Source: Astragalus membranaceus
Lineage: Eukaryota > Streptophyta > Magnoliopsida > Fabales > Fabaceae
Direction of reading: 5' to 3'
Assembly (NCBI GenBank): GCA_039519185.1
Contig: CM076849.1
Location: forward strand, 114,891,806 to 114,955,805
Length of the DNA stretch: 64,000 nucleotides
The notes below the pieces were generated by a model. It did not search any database. It was not told the DNA's origin and saw nothing but the letters and a program-made list of their open reading frames with translations. This document shows, one piece after another, positions 1-10,809 of this stretch; position 1 is the stretch's first letter, and each line of letters starts with the position of its first letter. The position numbers and the translations under genes are program-made.

Positions 1-1012
1 AATCACGTGAAATTCATTGTAAAATGAAAACATCCTAAGCGTGAATAAAACTCACCCTTGAAGCGAGAGCCGACACCGAGTCGAAATCACCGAGACTTTC
101 AAAATCTCGACATAACCACACGAACAATCCCCGCATAAACTTCCATGCTCCGACGACGCCCAAATCCGCTTCTGACCTTTCCGCTCAATCACGAGGCATC
201 TTTTTGACCGAAATACCGAATTCCTCGAAATCCCCCATTCGAACCCTAATTACCAACCAACTTCAAATTCGCGAAATTGAACTTCGTTCCGCACTCAATA
301 TGCTGCGGCTTCGCTCCTAATCATTCTTGAATCATTAAACACTATTCATCATCTTCAACCCTCATGAAGCACTATTCACCAGTAAACCTCAAATCTTGAT
401 TTTCAATCCCAACTCACCCAACTAGCTTCCAATCTTTCAATCTAACTTAAATCACCAATCCATCATCCTTGGGTTCGCGCCAAACACCATCCCAAGCTAT
501 CCTTGAGCTTGAACCATCAAAAACCTCCATTTCCTTCAAACTTTCGAAAAAGGCAAAGTGAGAGAGAGAGAGAGAGAGAGTTATTTGCGATGAAATTGGT
601 ACCAAATTGAAGAGGAAGGAACGCTGAACATTTATCGTGTTGGAGGGAAGACGTTTTGATGAGCCTTGGTGCTCCATTTTTCCTCTTCTTCCTTCAAACC
701 CATTCTTTCTCTCTTTTCTTTCTTCTCTTCTCTGTTTCTCTCTGTCTCTCTCGCGTGAGCTTCCTTTCCTTTCTTCCTTTAATTCATTTCTTTATTTTCC
801 TTTTATATTAAGTGGTAATGTGGTCAAATGACCACATTGCCCTTAATCTCCAATTTCGATTCTAATCGTCCTTGACCCGTATTAACCGGTTAACGATCCT
901 AAGACAATAAATAATTATATTTAGCACTCAATAATTTTACCAATTAAGTACTAAATTAATTCAATTGGGTTAACATCCAAATAATTCGGTTAATTATTTT
1001 GAGGATGTTACA
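1..1012 (-). repeat. LTR fragment H (5' part of a Tekay-like LTR)
   Basis: Read on the minus strand this begins TGTAACATCC at position 1012 and resembles the start of the D LTR: AT-rich start, then a GA-rich stretch with a (GA)n run near 562-580, then a splice-donor-like GGTGAGTT whose intron would start at position 55. The rest of the LTR lies left of the window. The next five bases (1013-1017, AACAT) would be the target duplication, but the other copy is out of view. No gene is seen here; the short ORFs at 447-831 come from the GA/CT-rich sequence. Confidence 0.7.
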
Positions 1013-1789
1013 AACATGCAAAGGGTTGTCAATCCTAATTATGTGATAAAAGCAATAAGATAATATTAATTTAAATAAAAGTTGGGAATTCAAAGCATAA
1101 ATTAAAACATAAAATGGTCTCTAGTCTTGCAAGATCCACCTAGACCCTAGTAGAGGATTTAGCTATCCATAGAGACTAAGAACAATGAAATAAAATTAGG
1201 AGTCTTGATTTACATAGATAAAAATAACCTGAATTAGAGAAAATCTTTATCTTGAATTTTCTGTCTCCTTTTTCTGCATCCAAGCTCTCTCACAATGTCA
1301 AGAACGGATACCAAATACTCTCTTTCTCCTTGTCGGCGCTACTGTTTGCGTGCCTTTTTGTCGCTTAATGTTGTGGTGTGAATGTGCTGCTCTTTTATTT
1401 ATGTACGGCTTGCTCCTTTTTATAATAGCTTTAGCTTGTGAGTATAACCTAAGCTTCATTTGTCATGGGCCTTGAATTCTTTTTGGGCCTTCCATTTGAT
1501 TATGCATTGGACCTTTTTTTCCTTCCATCAGTGTCGTTACTTTGCTGATCCTTTTGGGCTGCATGCAATGCTCCGTTTGAAAGTTGGACCTTTTCTTTTC
1601 ATTCAAGCCCAATATATATATATATATAATTTCTGAGCGACTTTAATTTGGACTTTTTATCTTTTTATCTTTTCTTCCATTCTGTAAAATATAGAGCAAA
1701 TTAACTTAGTGATTTACATAATTGATATATAATTAGTCTAAAAGTGAGTCAAAAATGTCTCTAAAAATGCACAAAAGTGGAGTTTATCA
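1013..1789 (-). repeat. LTR fragment X (TGATAA-type LTR start)
   Basis: On the minus strand this starts TGATAAACTCC at 1789, the same TGATAA terminus that the Athila-type element E carries, and joins F LTR sequence (AAACCCAAG) that is seen uninterrupted at 14182-14190. It holds a TATA-like box and GA-rich leader-like sequence but no coding region. The inferred order is that X inserted into the F LTR and H then inserted into X. The family is not certain, because neither primer site nor coding region is present. Confidence 0.5.
1417..1424 (-). promoter_or_regulatory. TATA box of LTR fragment X
   Basis: The minus strand reads TATAAAAA followed by AGGAGC, in an LTR-like context about 365 bp from the LTR start at 1789. 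This is a reasonable position for a core promoter; no functional evidence is available. Confidence 0.4.
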
Positions 1790-3285
1790 AAACCCAAGAT
1801 AGATTGAGCAAGGATTGAAGTTCGATTTGGTGTTGGAAGCTAGTTGGTGACTTAGGCTTTCAATTTGGGATTTTTGGAAAATTTCGTATATCGATTCATT
1901 TGTTGTTCTCGTTGATGAAGGTGAGTTCTTACTCTGTTATATGTTCCATTTGATGAAATTTGGTATCTTAGGTTGTTGTTCGGTTTGATGTGTGATTGTA
2001 TAGCGATTTTGTTGAGAAACCGTTAAACCGAATTATTAACAGATTTTGGTGAAAACTAGCCCAAACTTGTTTAATTGAATTGATTGGTTGTTTGTCTTGT
2101 TGATTGAACATGTTTTGGTGCTGTTTTGGTCTGTGGTTAAGTTAGGAATCGAGTGGAACGAGTAGCAGAATCGATCGGAATAGCGGATTACACAAAAACG
2201 AGACATTTTTACACGCTGTCAGAAGGGCACGGATCGTGCGCCCCTGAGCACGGACCGTGCGCCTCACTCTGGTAGCCATGCAGGAAAATTGTTCAGGGCG
2301 CACGTCCTGTGCGTAAAACCGCACGACCCGTGCGTAGAGTCCTATCCCCACCTTTTAAAACACGTTCCAAGCTATTCCTTTTGGTTCCAAACCTCTCCTG
2401 ATCCTTTCCTTAATCCTCCCCATTGATGATTGAATGTTTTTATGCCTCGAATCGCTTATGTTTCATGTTACAAAGCGAGAAAAGAATTTATGTTATGTTT
2501 AGGTACAAACTGAATAGTTTTGTATCGGGAGAGAATATGACCAAATGTCAAGTAATAGACCTAAGTGTCTAAGTTCAAGTAATAAGATGAAAGAATACAA
2601 CCTCGTGTCGAGTAACAAAGTTAATGTCCGAGGTAATAATAAAAGATATCAAGGGGGATGACGATCCCGTGTTTCATGTAGCATACCTAGCGGAGGGGAG
2701 TCATGAACCCGAAGCTAGGACCCTAGCATTATTCGGTATAGCTATACGAATTGGGGTTTCTGTTGAAATTGGGTATTCTAGAATACCTAGCATTATTTCT
2801 CGGATTATGCTAAGCCACAGACAAGATAAAACATAGTCAAGGAAAATTCACAGACAAGGAAAACACCGAGAGAGGAATAGTGAGGGGGTACGAAAGATCT
2901 CATTGAGATTTGTAATCTCATTATTTTTATGTGGTGTTTTCAGATTCATAGGGAAAAGGAAAGCAAACCGAAGAGAAGTAGCGGAGGCTTGAGCTACTTA
3001 GCTAATAGAAGATCATTTCTGAGATCTTTATGTATATTGTCTACTTTTCCCCGCTTATGTATTTTGGATTTAAATCCTTGAACTTTATTCAAGGTCATGT
3101 AGTTAATGTAACCTATCTTGTAGTTGGACCGTAGTCATATGTATTATCTCGATTATGTGCTTATGAAGTACTTATTTTGGAGTTATGTTTCCTTTGGTCC
3201 AATTATATGAGTAGGTTATACTCTGAGTTATGCTATTATGATAATGCCTTTTTTATCACTATTTTGTGAAATTTAAGGTGTTACA
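1790..3285 (+). repeat. F 5' LTR (right part)
   Basis: It shares 1790-2300 with 14182-14560, which is the start of the F 3' LTR, and ends GGTGTTACA at 3285 just before the primer site. It contains an excellent splice-donor sequence, AAG|GTGAGTT, at 1920/1921 (repeated in the 3' LTR at 14250/14251). A cluster of GCACG-ACC-CGTGC palindromic motifs lies at 2225-2334. Confidence 0.8.
2225..2334 (+). repeat. GCACGACCC-type palindrome cluster in F LTR
   Basis: Several copies of a short GC-rich inverted repeat (GCACGG-AT/AC-CGTGC on this strand) occur in an otherwise AT-rich LTR. The same core recurs in the LTRs of D and, unexpectedly, in the unrelated Athila-type element E. Confidence 0.7.
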
Positions 3286-3289
3286 TTTT

Positions 3290-3301
3290 TGGTATCAGCA
3301 C
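3290..3301 (+). other. F primer binding site (Met-tRNA type, mutated)
   Basis: TGGTATCAGCAC starts 4 bases after the LTR end. The intact plant form complementary to initiator Met-tRNA is TGGTATCAGAGC, as seen in A, B and D, so this copy is altered near its 3' end. Confidence 0.8.
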
Positions 3302-3436
3302 AGTTCGACCAAGTCGGGCTTAGATTAGTTTTGGGTTGAGGGTAAATCCTTGTTATATTTTGTTATCTTTCTATTTATAATGCTAAGAGACATTGAGCCT
3401 GATCAACTCAATACTTGGTGCATTGTATGCAGAATT

Positions 3437-3786
3437 ATGGCAGGGAGACCAAGACGTAATCCTCAACCAAGACCTGAAACTCCTCAAAATCTGTGTCCTT
3501 AAGCAATGGAAGCCCAACACTGGAAAAATGATATTAAGAAGATTTTTGGGACTCTTCAGATTGATGATGATGATGATAAGGTCCGGTTTGCTACCCATAT
3601 GCTGAAGAGAGAAGCAGATATCTGGTGGAGAAATGCTCATGCACTAATGGAGTATCAAGGGACACCTGTGACTTGGGATAATTTTCATCAAATGTTCCTT
3701 GATCAATTTTTTCCGAAAGCCATGAAAACAAAAAAGGAAGAAGAATTCCTAGTTCTGAAGCAAAATGATATGATAGTAGCTCAGTA
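3437..3786 (+). pseudogene. F gag, N-terminal fragment, disrupted
   Basis: The fragment starts MAGRPRRNPQP at the ATG equivalent to D residue 24, then soon meets a stop (3499-3501). From 3506 it reads on as a capsid-like segment: QHW, a short Asp run, HMLKREADIWWRNA, and EFLVLKQNDMIVAQY, which matches the D gag at residues 101-190. At 3787 it is broken by the G array, and the same frame content resumes at 10810 (Q-Y-T-T-K-F-E-E-L). This is non-functional: it lacks part of the N-terminus found in D, has a premature stop and carries a 7-kb insertion. Confidence 0.85.
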
Positions 3787-5933
3787 TGTAACACCCCTTT
3801 TTCTACCCAACGGTCTATTAAAAAAATATCAGAGTTTTTCGCGCCAAAAGGGTGTCACATTTTTCGAACCGGAAAACCACTTCGCAAACAGAGTACTTTA
3901 ATTATAACTAACTTCTTTTCAAAAACATGCAGCGGAAATAAAAAGGTTTAACTTGGCAATCATACTTCAAAAGGTTTACAACTTAGAAAGGCATATACAT
4001 AACACATAAGGAAAGACACAAGGACAACCCTCCCGAGTGCTACGTATCAGAGCCGACTCGACCATACTAGAAGAAGAATCTCTAGCCATCTTCAGTCACC
4101 GTCACCTGCAGGTTGCCGACATACGAGGCAACACGACGCAGTAGGGTGAGTCTCACTACATAGATAATAATAGATAAAACAAGAAACACAGTATAATAGG
4201 CACACCAGGGATACCATCAATTTACTACACCAATAATACAGTTACACCAAATCCAGTTACGCCGAATACTGTTACACCAAGTACCGTCACACCAAATACA
4301 GTCACACCCAGAATACAGTTCAAGAAGACGCAATCAAACACAGGACGCGTATGCAATGTATGAGATGCAACCCAAAACTCCACTGGGCATATGCATGTGG
4401 ATCCATTCACCAAAATTGCCTTGAGGGCATTCACCAAAATTGCCTTGAGGGCATTCACCAAAATATTTTAGGAGGCCGAGGCCTATTCACCAGAAATGCA
4501 TATGATTATGTGACACCATGACAATGCATCAAACACAACAAAATCACCAAAGTACGCCATAGCATATTCACCAATAGTTTTACTTATTCACCAACACCAA
4601 AAGAGGATCATAGACCCCATTCACCAATAATTATATACTCACCAATCACCAAGATATATTCACCATTTATATGCATCATAAACATCACAATCACATCACG
4701 ACATCGTCATAAACATCACATTTACATTATTAGCCAGTTAGTACAGTTTTTAGAAACAACCCGAATGGTTCCCAGACTGGACAGATTCTGTCCTTCCACT
4801 TCAAATCACTCTAAACTGACTTACACTTGACCAAATGGAACAAAACCTTAGCCTTAACAAAAGCAATTTGAGTATAGTTTCTAATGGAAAAAGAATCGTT
4901 CAAATCAGAGTTCAATTGAAGACACAAGACCTGAAACACTGAACCTATACCTAGTTTAAGTCCAGAAATTTGAGCTGACTTGGGACGCTCATAACTCGAG
5001 ATACACTACTCCAAATTTAACCAAACCAGTGCCAAAGTGACCAAAATTAAGTCTGTTTTCTAACAAAAAAAGTCCCATAGTTTTTTGACGAACAGAAAGT
5101 TCCCAGTTTTAAAAATACCAAACCTATGTCCAGAATGCTTCCAGAATATTACCCTAACTTGTGGAATTCATAACTCGATCTTCACAGCTCTAAACGCAAC
5201 CAAACCAGCGTCAATTTAACAAGCATTCAATCAAGTTTTCGAAATGACAAACCACATAATTTTTCAATTAGTAAAACGTTCTCAGTCACTGAAATACTAA
5301 ACCTATGTCAAAACATCTCAAAACAGTGAATTCAACAACACAAACAACCATCACACTTCAGCCACATATAGATATTATAAACATCAACAGCAATTTAAAC
5401 AACTACTCCTAACACCTAGTCCCCATGATTTCGTGGTTTATAAATTATTAACTATGAACGAGAGCCCCCTTATCTTATTGAAGAACTCGAATCCTTAGGC
5501 TTAGAAACCTTGAAAAACTTAGCTTTTCTTCTCTCTCCTCTTTTCTTTCTTGGTCACGAACTCCTCTCTTTCTTTTTCTCTATGGAAGCCACGAAATTCC
5601 TCTCTTTTTCCTTGCCTTGGCCGCCACTCCTTAGCTCTCACTCTCTCACAAAATCTAATTTTCTCAACTAATGAAACCCTAACTTAAAAACTCCTTATTT
5701 ATAGGCTCACTTAACCAATCGTGGGCTTTCTTAGTTTATGACTTAATCATGGGCCTCCACTAACACCTCTAATTCGCCACCACCTATCCACATATACTAA
5801 CAACTAATTATTTCTAATATTCTATCACATAAAATCCCTAAATAATTATTCCTATCATTTTATTTTATTTTTCTCAAACACAAACCCTAGATAATTAATT
5901 AAATAAATTAACTAATTATTTTGGGCTGTTACA
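3787..5933 (-). repeat. G LTR copy 1 (3' LTR on the minus strand)
   Basis: Length 2147 bp, starting TGTAACACCCC and ending CTGTTACA on the plus strand. The outer end differs from the other two copies, which begin TGTAAACCCC. It contains a short tandem repeat of an ATTCACCAAAATTGCCTTGA-like unit near 4408-4465 that creates a spurious 78-codon minus ORF. The splice-donor position seen in copy 3 is mutated here (ATAAG instead of GTAAG on the minus strand). Confidence 0.92.
5695..5703 (-). promoter_or_regulatory. TATA box of G LTR copy 1
   Basis: The minus strand reads TATAAATAAGGAG, followed by a GA-rich leader similar to plant 5' untranslated regions. The sequence is conserved in the other two copies. 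Confidence 0.55.
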
Positions 5934-5951
5934 ACTCTCCCCCACTTAAAA

Positions 5952-5971
5952 GAATTTCGTCCTCGAAATTC
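5952..5971 (-). other. GAGGAC hairpin before polypurine tract, G internal 1
   Basis: GAATTTC-GAGGAC-GAAATTC forms a perfect 7-bp stem with a 6-base loop, ending 4 bases before AAGTGGGGGAGAGT (minus strand). The stem differs from those in D and E while the loop is identical. Confidence 0.75.
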
Positions 5972-6210
5972 ATAAGCTAAACATAAAACAACAAATACAA
6001 CACACAAGCAAAGCACAGAGTTCACACAAGAAAAAAAAAACATAACAAGCAATACAATACTAGTAGGAGCATCTCCCCCACTAGTTCTCTTACCATTACC
6101 TTCACGATCAGGATCATCACTGCAACACAAACCACAGTCAGAATAAAAGACAACAGTTGGTCGCTAACCGACACAACGACTCGATGACTCGGCCGGACGG
6201 ACCAACCATT

Positions 6211-6222
6211 GCTCTGATACCA
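6211..6222 (-). other. Primer binding site, G internal 1
   Basis: The minus strand reads TGGTATCAGAGC, complementary to the 3' end of plant initiator Met-tRNA, 4 bases from the adjacent LTR. Confidence 0.88.
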
Positions 6223-6226
6223 CTAA

Positions 6227-8371
6227 TGTAAACCCCTTTTTCTACCCAACGGTCTATTAAAAAAATATCAGAGTTTTCGCGCCAAAAGGGTGTCACATTT
6301 TTCGAACCGGAAAACCACTTCGCAAACAGAGTACTTTAATTATAACTAACTTCTTTTCAAAAACATGCAGCGGAAATAAAAAGGTTTAACTTGGCAATCA
6401 TACTTCAAAAGGTTTACAACTTAGAAAGGCATATACATAACACATAAGGAAAGACACAAGGACAACCCTCCCGAGTGCTACGTATCAGAGCCGACTCGAC
6501 CATACTAGAAGAAGAATCTCTAGCCATCTTCAGTCACCGTCACCTGCAGGTTGCCGACATACGAGGCAACACGACGCAGTAGGGTGAGTCTCACTACATA
6601 GATAATAATAGATAAAACAAGAAACACAGTATAATAGGCACACCAGGGATACCATCAATTTACTACACCAATAATACAGTTACACCAAATCCAGTTACGC
6701 CGAATACTGTTACACCAAGTACCGTCACACCAAATACAGTCACACCCAGAATACAGTTCAAGAAGACGCAATCAAACACAGGATGCGTATGCAATGTATG
6801 AGATGCAACCCAAAACTCCACTGGGCATATGCATGTGGATCCATTCACCAAAATTGCCTTGAGGGCATTCACCAAAATTGCCTTGAGGGCATTCACCAAA
6901 ATATTTTAGGAGGCCGAGGCCTATTCACCAGAAATGCATATGATTATGTGACACCATGACAATGCATCAAGCACAACAAAATCACCAAAGTACGCCATAG
7001 CATATTCACCAATAGTTTTACTTATTCACTAACACCAAAAGAGGATCATAGACCCCATTCACCAATAATTATATACTCACCAATCACCAAGATATATTCA
7101 CCATTTATATGCATCATAAACATCACAATCACATCACGACATCGTCATAAACATCACATTTACATTATTAGCCAGTTAGTACAGTTTTTAGAAACAACCC
7201 GAATGGTTCCCAGACTGGACAGATTCTGTCCTTCCACTTCAAATCACTCTAACCTGACTTACACTTGACCAAATGGAACAAAACCTTAGCCTTAGCAAAA
7301 GCAATTTGAGTATAGTTTCTAATGGAAAAAGAATCGTTCAAATCAGAGTTCAATTGAAGACACAAGACCTGAAACACTGAACCTATACCTAGTTTAAGTC
7401 CAGAAATTTGAGCTGACTTGGGACGCTCATAACTCGAGATACACTACTCCAAATTTAACCAAACCAGTGCCAAAGTGACCAAAATTAAGTCTGTTTTCTA
7501 ACAAAAAAAGTCCCATAGTTTTTTGACGAACAGAAAGTTCCCAGTTTTAAAAATACCAAACCTATGTCCAGAATGCTTCCAGAATATTACCCTAACTTGT
7601 GGAATTCATAACTCGATCTTCACAGCTCTAAACGCAACCAAACCAGCGTCAATTTAACAAGCATTCAATCAAGTTTTCGAAATGACAAACCACATAATTT
7701 TTCAATTAGTAAAACGTTCTCAGTCACTGAAATACTAAACCTATGTCAAAACATCTCAAAACAGTGAATTCAACAACACAAACAACCATCACACTTCAGC
7801 CACATATAGATATTATAAACATCAACAGCAATTTAAACAACTACTCCTAACACCTAGTCCCCATGATTTCGTGGTTTATAAATTATTAACTATGAACGAG
7901 AGCCCCCTTATCTTATTGAAGAACTCGAATCCTTAGGCTTAGAAACCTTGAAAAACTTAGCTTTTCTTCTCTCTCCTCTTTTCTTTCTTGGTCACGAACT
8001 CCTCTCTTTCTTTTTCTCTATGGAAGCCACGAAATTCCTCTCTTTTTCCTTGCCTTGGCCGCCACTCCTTAGCTCTCACTCTCTCACAAAATCTAATTTT
8101 CTCAACTAATGAAACCCTAACTTAAAAACTCCTTATTTATAGGCTCACTTAACCAATCGTGGGCTTTCTTAGTTTATGACTTAATCATGGGCCTCCACTA
8201 ACACCTCTAATTCACCACCACCTATCCACATATACTAACAACTAATTATTTCTAATATTCTATCACATAAAATCCCTAAATAATTATTCCTATCATTTTA
8301 TTTTATTTTTCTCAAACACAAACCCTAGATAATTAATTAAATAAATTAACTAATTATTTTGGGCTGTTACA
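6227..8371 (-). repeat. G LTR copy 2 (middle LTR)
   Basis: Length 2145 bp, starting TGTAAACCCC and ending CTGTTACA on the plus strand. It is shared between the two units of the array. A TATA box (minus strand TATAAATAA) lies at 8133-8141. Like copy 1 it has lost the GT of the splice donor. Confidence 0.92.
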
Positions 8372-8663
8372 ACTCTCCCCCACTTAAAAGAATTTCGTCC
8401 TCGAAATTCATAAGCTAAACATAAAACAACAAATACAACACACAAGCAAAGCACAGAGTTCACACAAGAAAAAAAAACATAACAAGCAATACAATACTAG
8501 TAGGAGCATCTCCCCCACTAGTTCTCTTACCATTACCTTCACGATCAGGATCATCACTGCAACACAAACCACAGTCAGAATAAAAGACAACAGTTGGTCG
8601 CTAACCGACACAACGACTCGATGACTCGGCCGGACGGACCAACCATTGCTCTGATACCACTAA
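8372..8663 (-). mobile_element. G internal region 2 (non-autonomous)
   Basis: This is a near-identical repeat of internal region 1, differing by small changes such as A-run length. Minus strand: primer site 8648-8659, acceptor TTGTGTTGCAG ending 8557 and followed two bases later by ATG, the same gag scrap, the GAGGAC hairpin at 8390-8409 and the polypurine tract at 8372-8385. It codes for nothing recognisable beyond the gag scrap. Confidence 0.9.
8390..8409 (-). other. GAGGAC hairpin before polypurine tract, G internal 2
   Basis: It has the same 7-bp stem GAATTTC/GAAATTC and GAGGAC loop as the copy at 5952-5971, at the same distance from the polypurine tract. Confidence 0.75.
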
Positions 8664-10349
8664 TGTAAACCCCTTTTTCTACCCAACGGTCTATTAAAAA
8701 AATATCAGAGTTTTTCGCGCCAAAAGGGTGTCACATTTTTCGAACCGGAAAACCACTTCGCAAACAGAGTACTTTAATTATAACTAACTTCTTTTCAAAA
8801 ACATGCAGCGGAAATAAAAAGGTTTAACTTGGCAATCATACTTCAAAAGGTTTACAACTTAGAAAGGCATATACATAACACATAAGGAAAGACACAAGGA
8901 CAACCCTCCCGAGTGCTACGTATCAGAGCCGACTCGACCATACTAGAAGAAGAATCTCTAGCCATCTTCAGTCACCGTCACCTGCAGGTTGCCGACATAC
9001 GAGGCAACACGACGCAGTAGGGTGAGTCTCACTACATAGATAATAATAGATAAAACAAGAAACACAGTATAATAGGCACACCAGGGATACCATCAATTTA
9101 CTACACCAATAATACAGTTACACCAAATCCAGTTACGCCGAATACTGTTACACCAAGTACCGTCACACCAAATACAGTCACACCCAGAATACAGTTCAAG
9201 AAGACGCAATCAAACACAGGACGCGTATGCAATGTATGAGATGCAACCCAAAACTCCACTGGGCATATGCATGTGGATCCATTCACCAAAATTGCCTTGA
9301 GGGCATTCACCAAAATTGCCTTGAGGGCATTCACCAAAATATTTTAGGAGGCCGAGGCCTATTCACCAGAAATGCATATGATTATGTGACACCATGACAA
9401 TGCATCAAGCACAACAAAATCACCAAAGTACGCCATAGCATATTCACCAATAGTTTTACTTATTCACTAACACCAAAAGAGGATCATAGACCCCATTCAC
9501 CAATAATTATATACTCACCAATCACCAAGATATATTCACCATTTATATGCATCATAAACATCACAATCACATCACGACATCGTCATAAACATCACATTTA
9601 CATTATTAGCCAGTTAGTACAGTTTTTAGAAACAACCCGAATGGTTCCCAGACTGGACAGATTCTGTCCTTCCACTTCAAATCACTCTAACCTGACTTAC
9701 ACTTGACCAAATGGAACAAAACCTTAGCCTTAGCAAAAGCAATTTGAGTATAGTTTCTAATGGAAAAAGAATCGTTCAAATCAGAGTTCAATTGAAGACA
9801 CAAGACCTGAAACACTGAACCTATACCTAGTTTAAGTCCAGAAATTTGAGCTGACTTGGGACGCTCATAACTCGAGATACACTACTCCAAATTTAACCAA
9901 ACCAGTGCCAAAGTGACCAAAATTAAGTCTGTTTTCTAACAAAAAAAGTCCCATAGTTTTTTGACGAACAGAAAGTTCCCAGTTTTAAAAATACCAAACC
10001 TATGTCCAGAAAGCTTCCAGAATATTACCCTAACTTGTGGAATTCATAACTCGATCTTCACAGCTCTAAACGCAACCAAACCAGCGTCAATTTAACAAGC
10101 ATTCAATCAAGTTTTCGAAATGACAAACCACATAATTTTTCAATTAGTAAAACGTTCTCAGTCACTGAAATACTAAACCTATGTCAAAACATCTCAAAAC
10201 AGTGAATTCAACAACACAAACAACCATCACACTTCAGCCACATATAGATATTATAAACATCAACAGCAATTTAAACAACTACTCCTAACACCTAGTCCCC
10301 ATGATTTAGTGGTTTATAAATTATTAACTATGAACGAGAGCCCCCTTAC
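8557..10349 (-). other. Predicted leader intron of element G
   Basis: The donor AATAAG|GTAAGGG lies in the 5' LTR and the acceptor TTGTGTTGCAG|TG lies in internal region 2, giving 1793 nt. The acceptor survived although nearly the whole coding region was lost. This is a consensus-based prediction. Confidence 0.4.
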
Positions 10350-10809
10350 CTTATTGAAGAACTCGAATCCTTAGGCTTAGAAACCTTGAAAAACTTAGCT
10401 TTTCTTCTCTCTCCTCTTTTCTTTCTTGGTCACGAACTCCTCTCTTTCTTTTTCTCTATGGAAGCCACGAAATTCCTCTCTTTTTCCTTGCCTTGGCTGC
10501 CACTCCTTAGCTCTCACTCTCTCACAAAATCTAATTTTCTCAACTAATGAAACCCTAACTTAAAAACTCCTTATTTATAGGCTCACTTAACCAATCGTGG
10601 GCTTTCTTAGTTTATGACTTAATCATGGGCCTCCACTAACACCTCTAATTCGCCACCACCTATCCACATATACTAACAACTAATTATTTCTAATATTCTA
10701 TCACATAAAATCCCTAAATAATTATTCCTATCATTTTATTTTATTTTTCTCAAACACAAACCCTAGATAATTAATTAAATAAATTAACTAATTATTTTGG
10801 GCTGTTACA
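8664..10809 (-). repeat. G LTR copy 3 (5' LTR on the minus strand)
   Basis: Length 2146 bp. As the promoter-proximal LTR of the array it would drive transcription. A TATA box (minus strand TATAAATAA) lies at 10571-10579, followed by a GA-rich leader and an intact donor AATAAG|GTAAGGG at 10350/10349. Copies 1 and 2 carry A in place of the donor G. The CAGTA duplication follows at 10810-10814. Confidence 0.92.

Larger units (their letters stand above)
1921..3432 (+). other. Predicted leader intron of element F
   Basis: The donor GATGAAG|GTGAGTTC lies in the LTR and the acceptor GTATGCAG|AATT lies four bases before the gag ATG at 3437. Splicing would remove 1512 nt including the end of the LTR and the primer binding site. 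The same arrangement is present in elements A, B, C, D and G. This is a prediction from splice-site consensus and conservation only. Confidence 0.45.
5934..6226 (-). mobile_element. G internal region 1 (non-autonomous)
   Basis: Read on the minus strand it contains the primer site TGGTATCAGAGC (6211-6222), a leader matching that of C, an acceptor-like TTGTGTTGCAG ending at 6120, a gag scrap (GNGKRTSGGDAPTSIV in one frame, matching the segment before the first zinc knuckle of A), a T-rich stretch, a GAGGAC hairpin, and the polypurine tract AAGTGGGGGAGAGT (5934-5947). No protease, RT or integrase is present, so mobility would depend on proteins from a relative. Confidence 0.9.
3787..10809 (-). 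mobile_element. Element G: three-LTR tandem array of a non-autonomous Tekay-like retrotransposon
   Basis: The structure is LTR (3787-5933), internal (5934-6226), LTR (6227-8371), internal (8372-8663), LTR (8664-10809), flanked by a perfect 5-bp duplication CAGTA (3782-3786 and 10810-10814). Each internal region of ~293 bp keeps the primer site, a leader, a ~50-bp scrap of gag and the polypurine tract, so almost the whole protein-coding region is gone. The LTRs are nearly identical. The unit resembles C: the leader matches C at 35440-35520. Unequal recombination between LTRs of adjacent copies or sister chromatids would give this LTR-internal-LTR-internal-LTR pattern. Confidence 0.92.

Noticed and set aside
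1013..1789. Possible host gene fragment at the left of the window
   Set aside because: It has a TGATAA LTR terminus on the minus strand, a TATA box and no coding signature, so LTR origin is more likely.
4225..4461. A 78-codon minus-strand ORF repeated almost unchanged at 6663-6899 and 9101-9337
   Set aside because: Its conservation is explained by the tandem LTR duplication of G. The N-terminus is a short tandem repeat and the protein has no recognisable features.
5912..6130. Small minus-strand ORF in the G internal region as a novel accessory protein
   Set aside because: Only ~16 residues match gag and the rest runs through the T-rich stretch, the polypurine tract and the LTR, so it is a deletion remnant.
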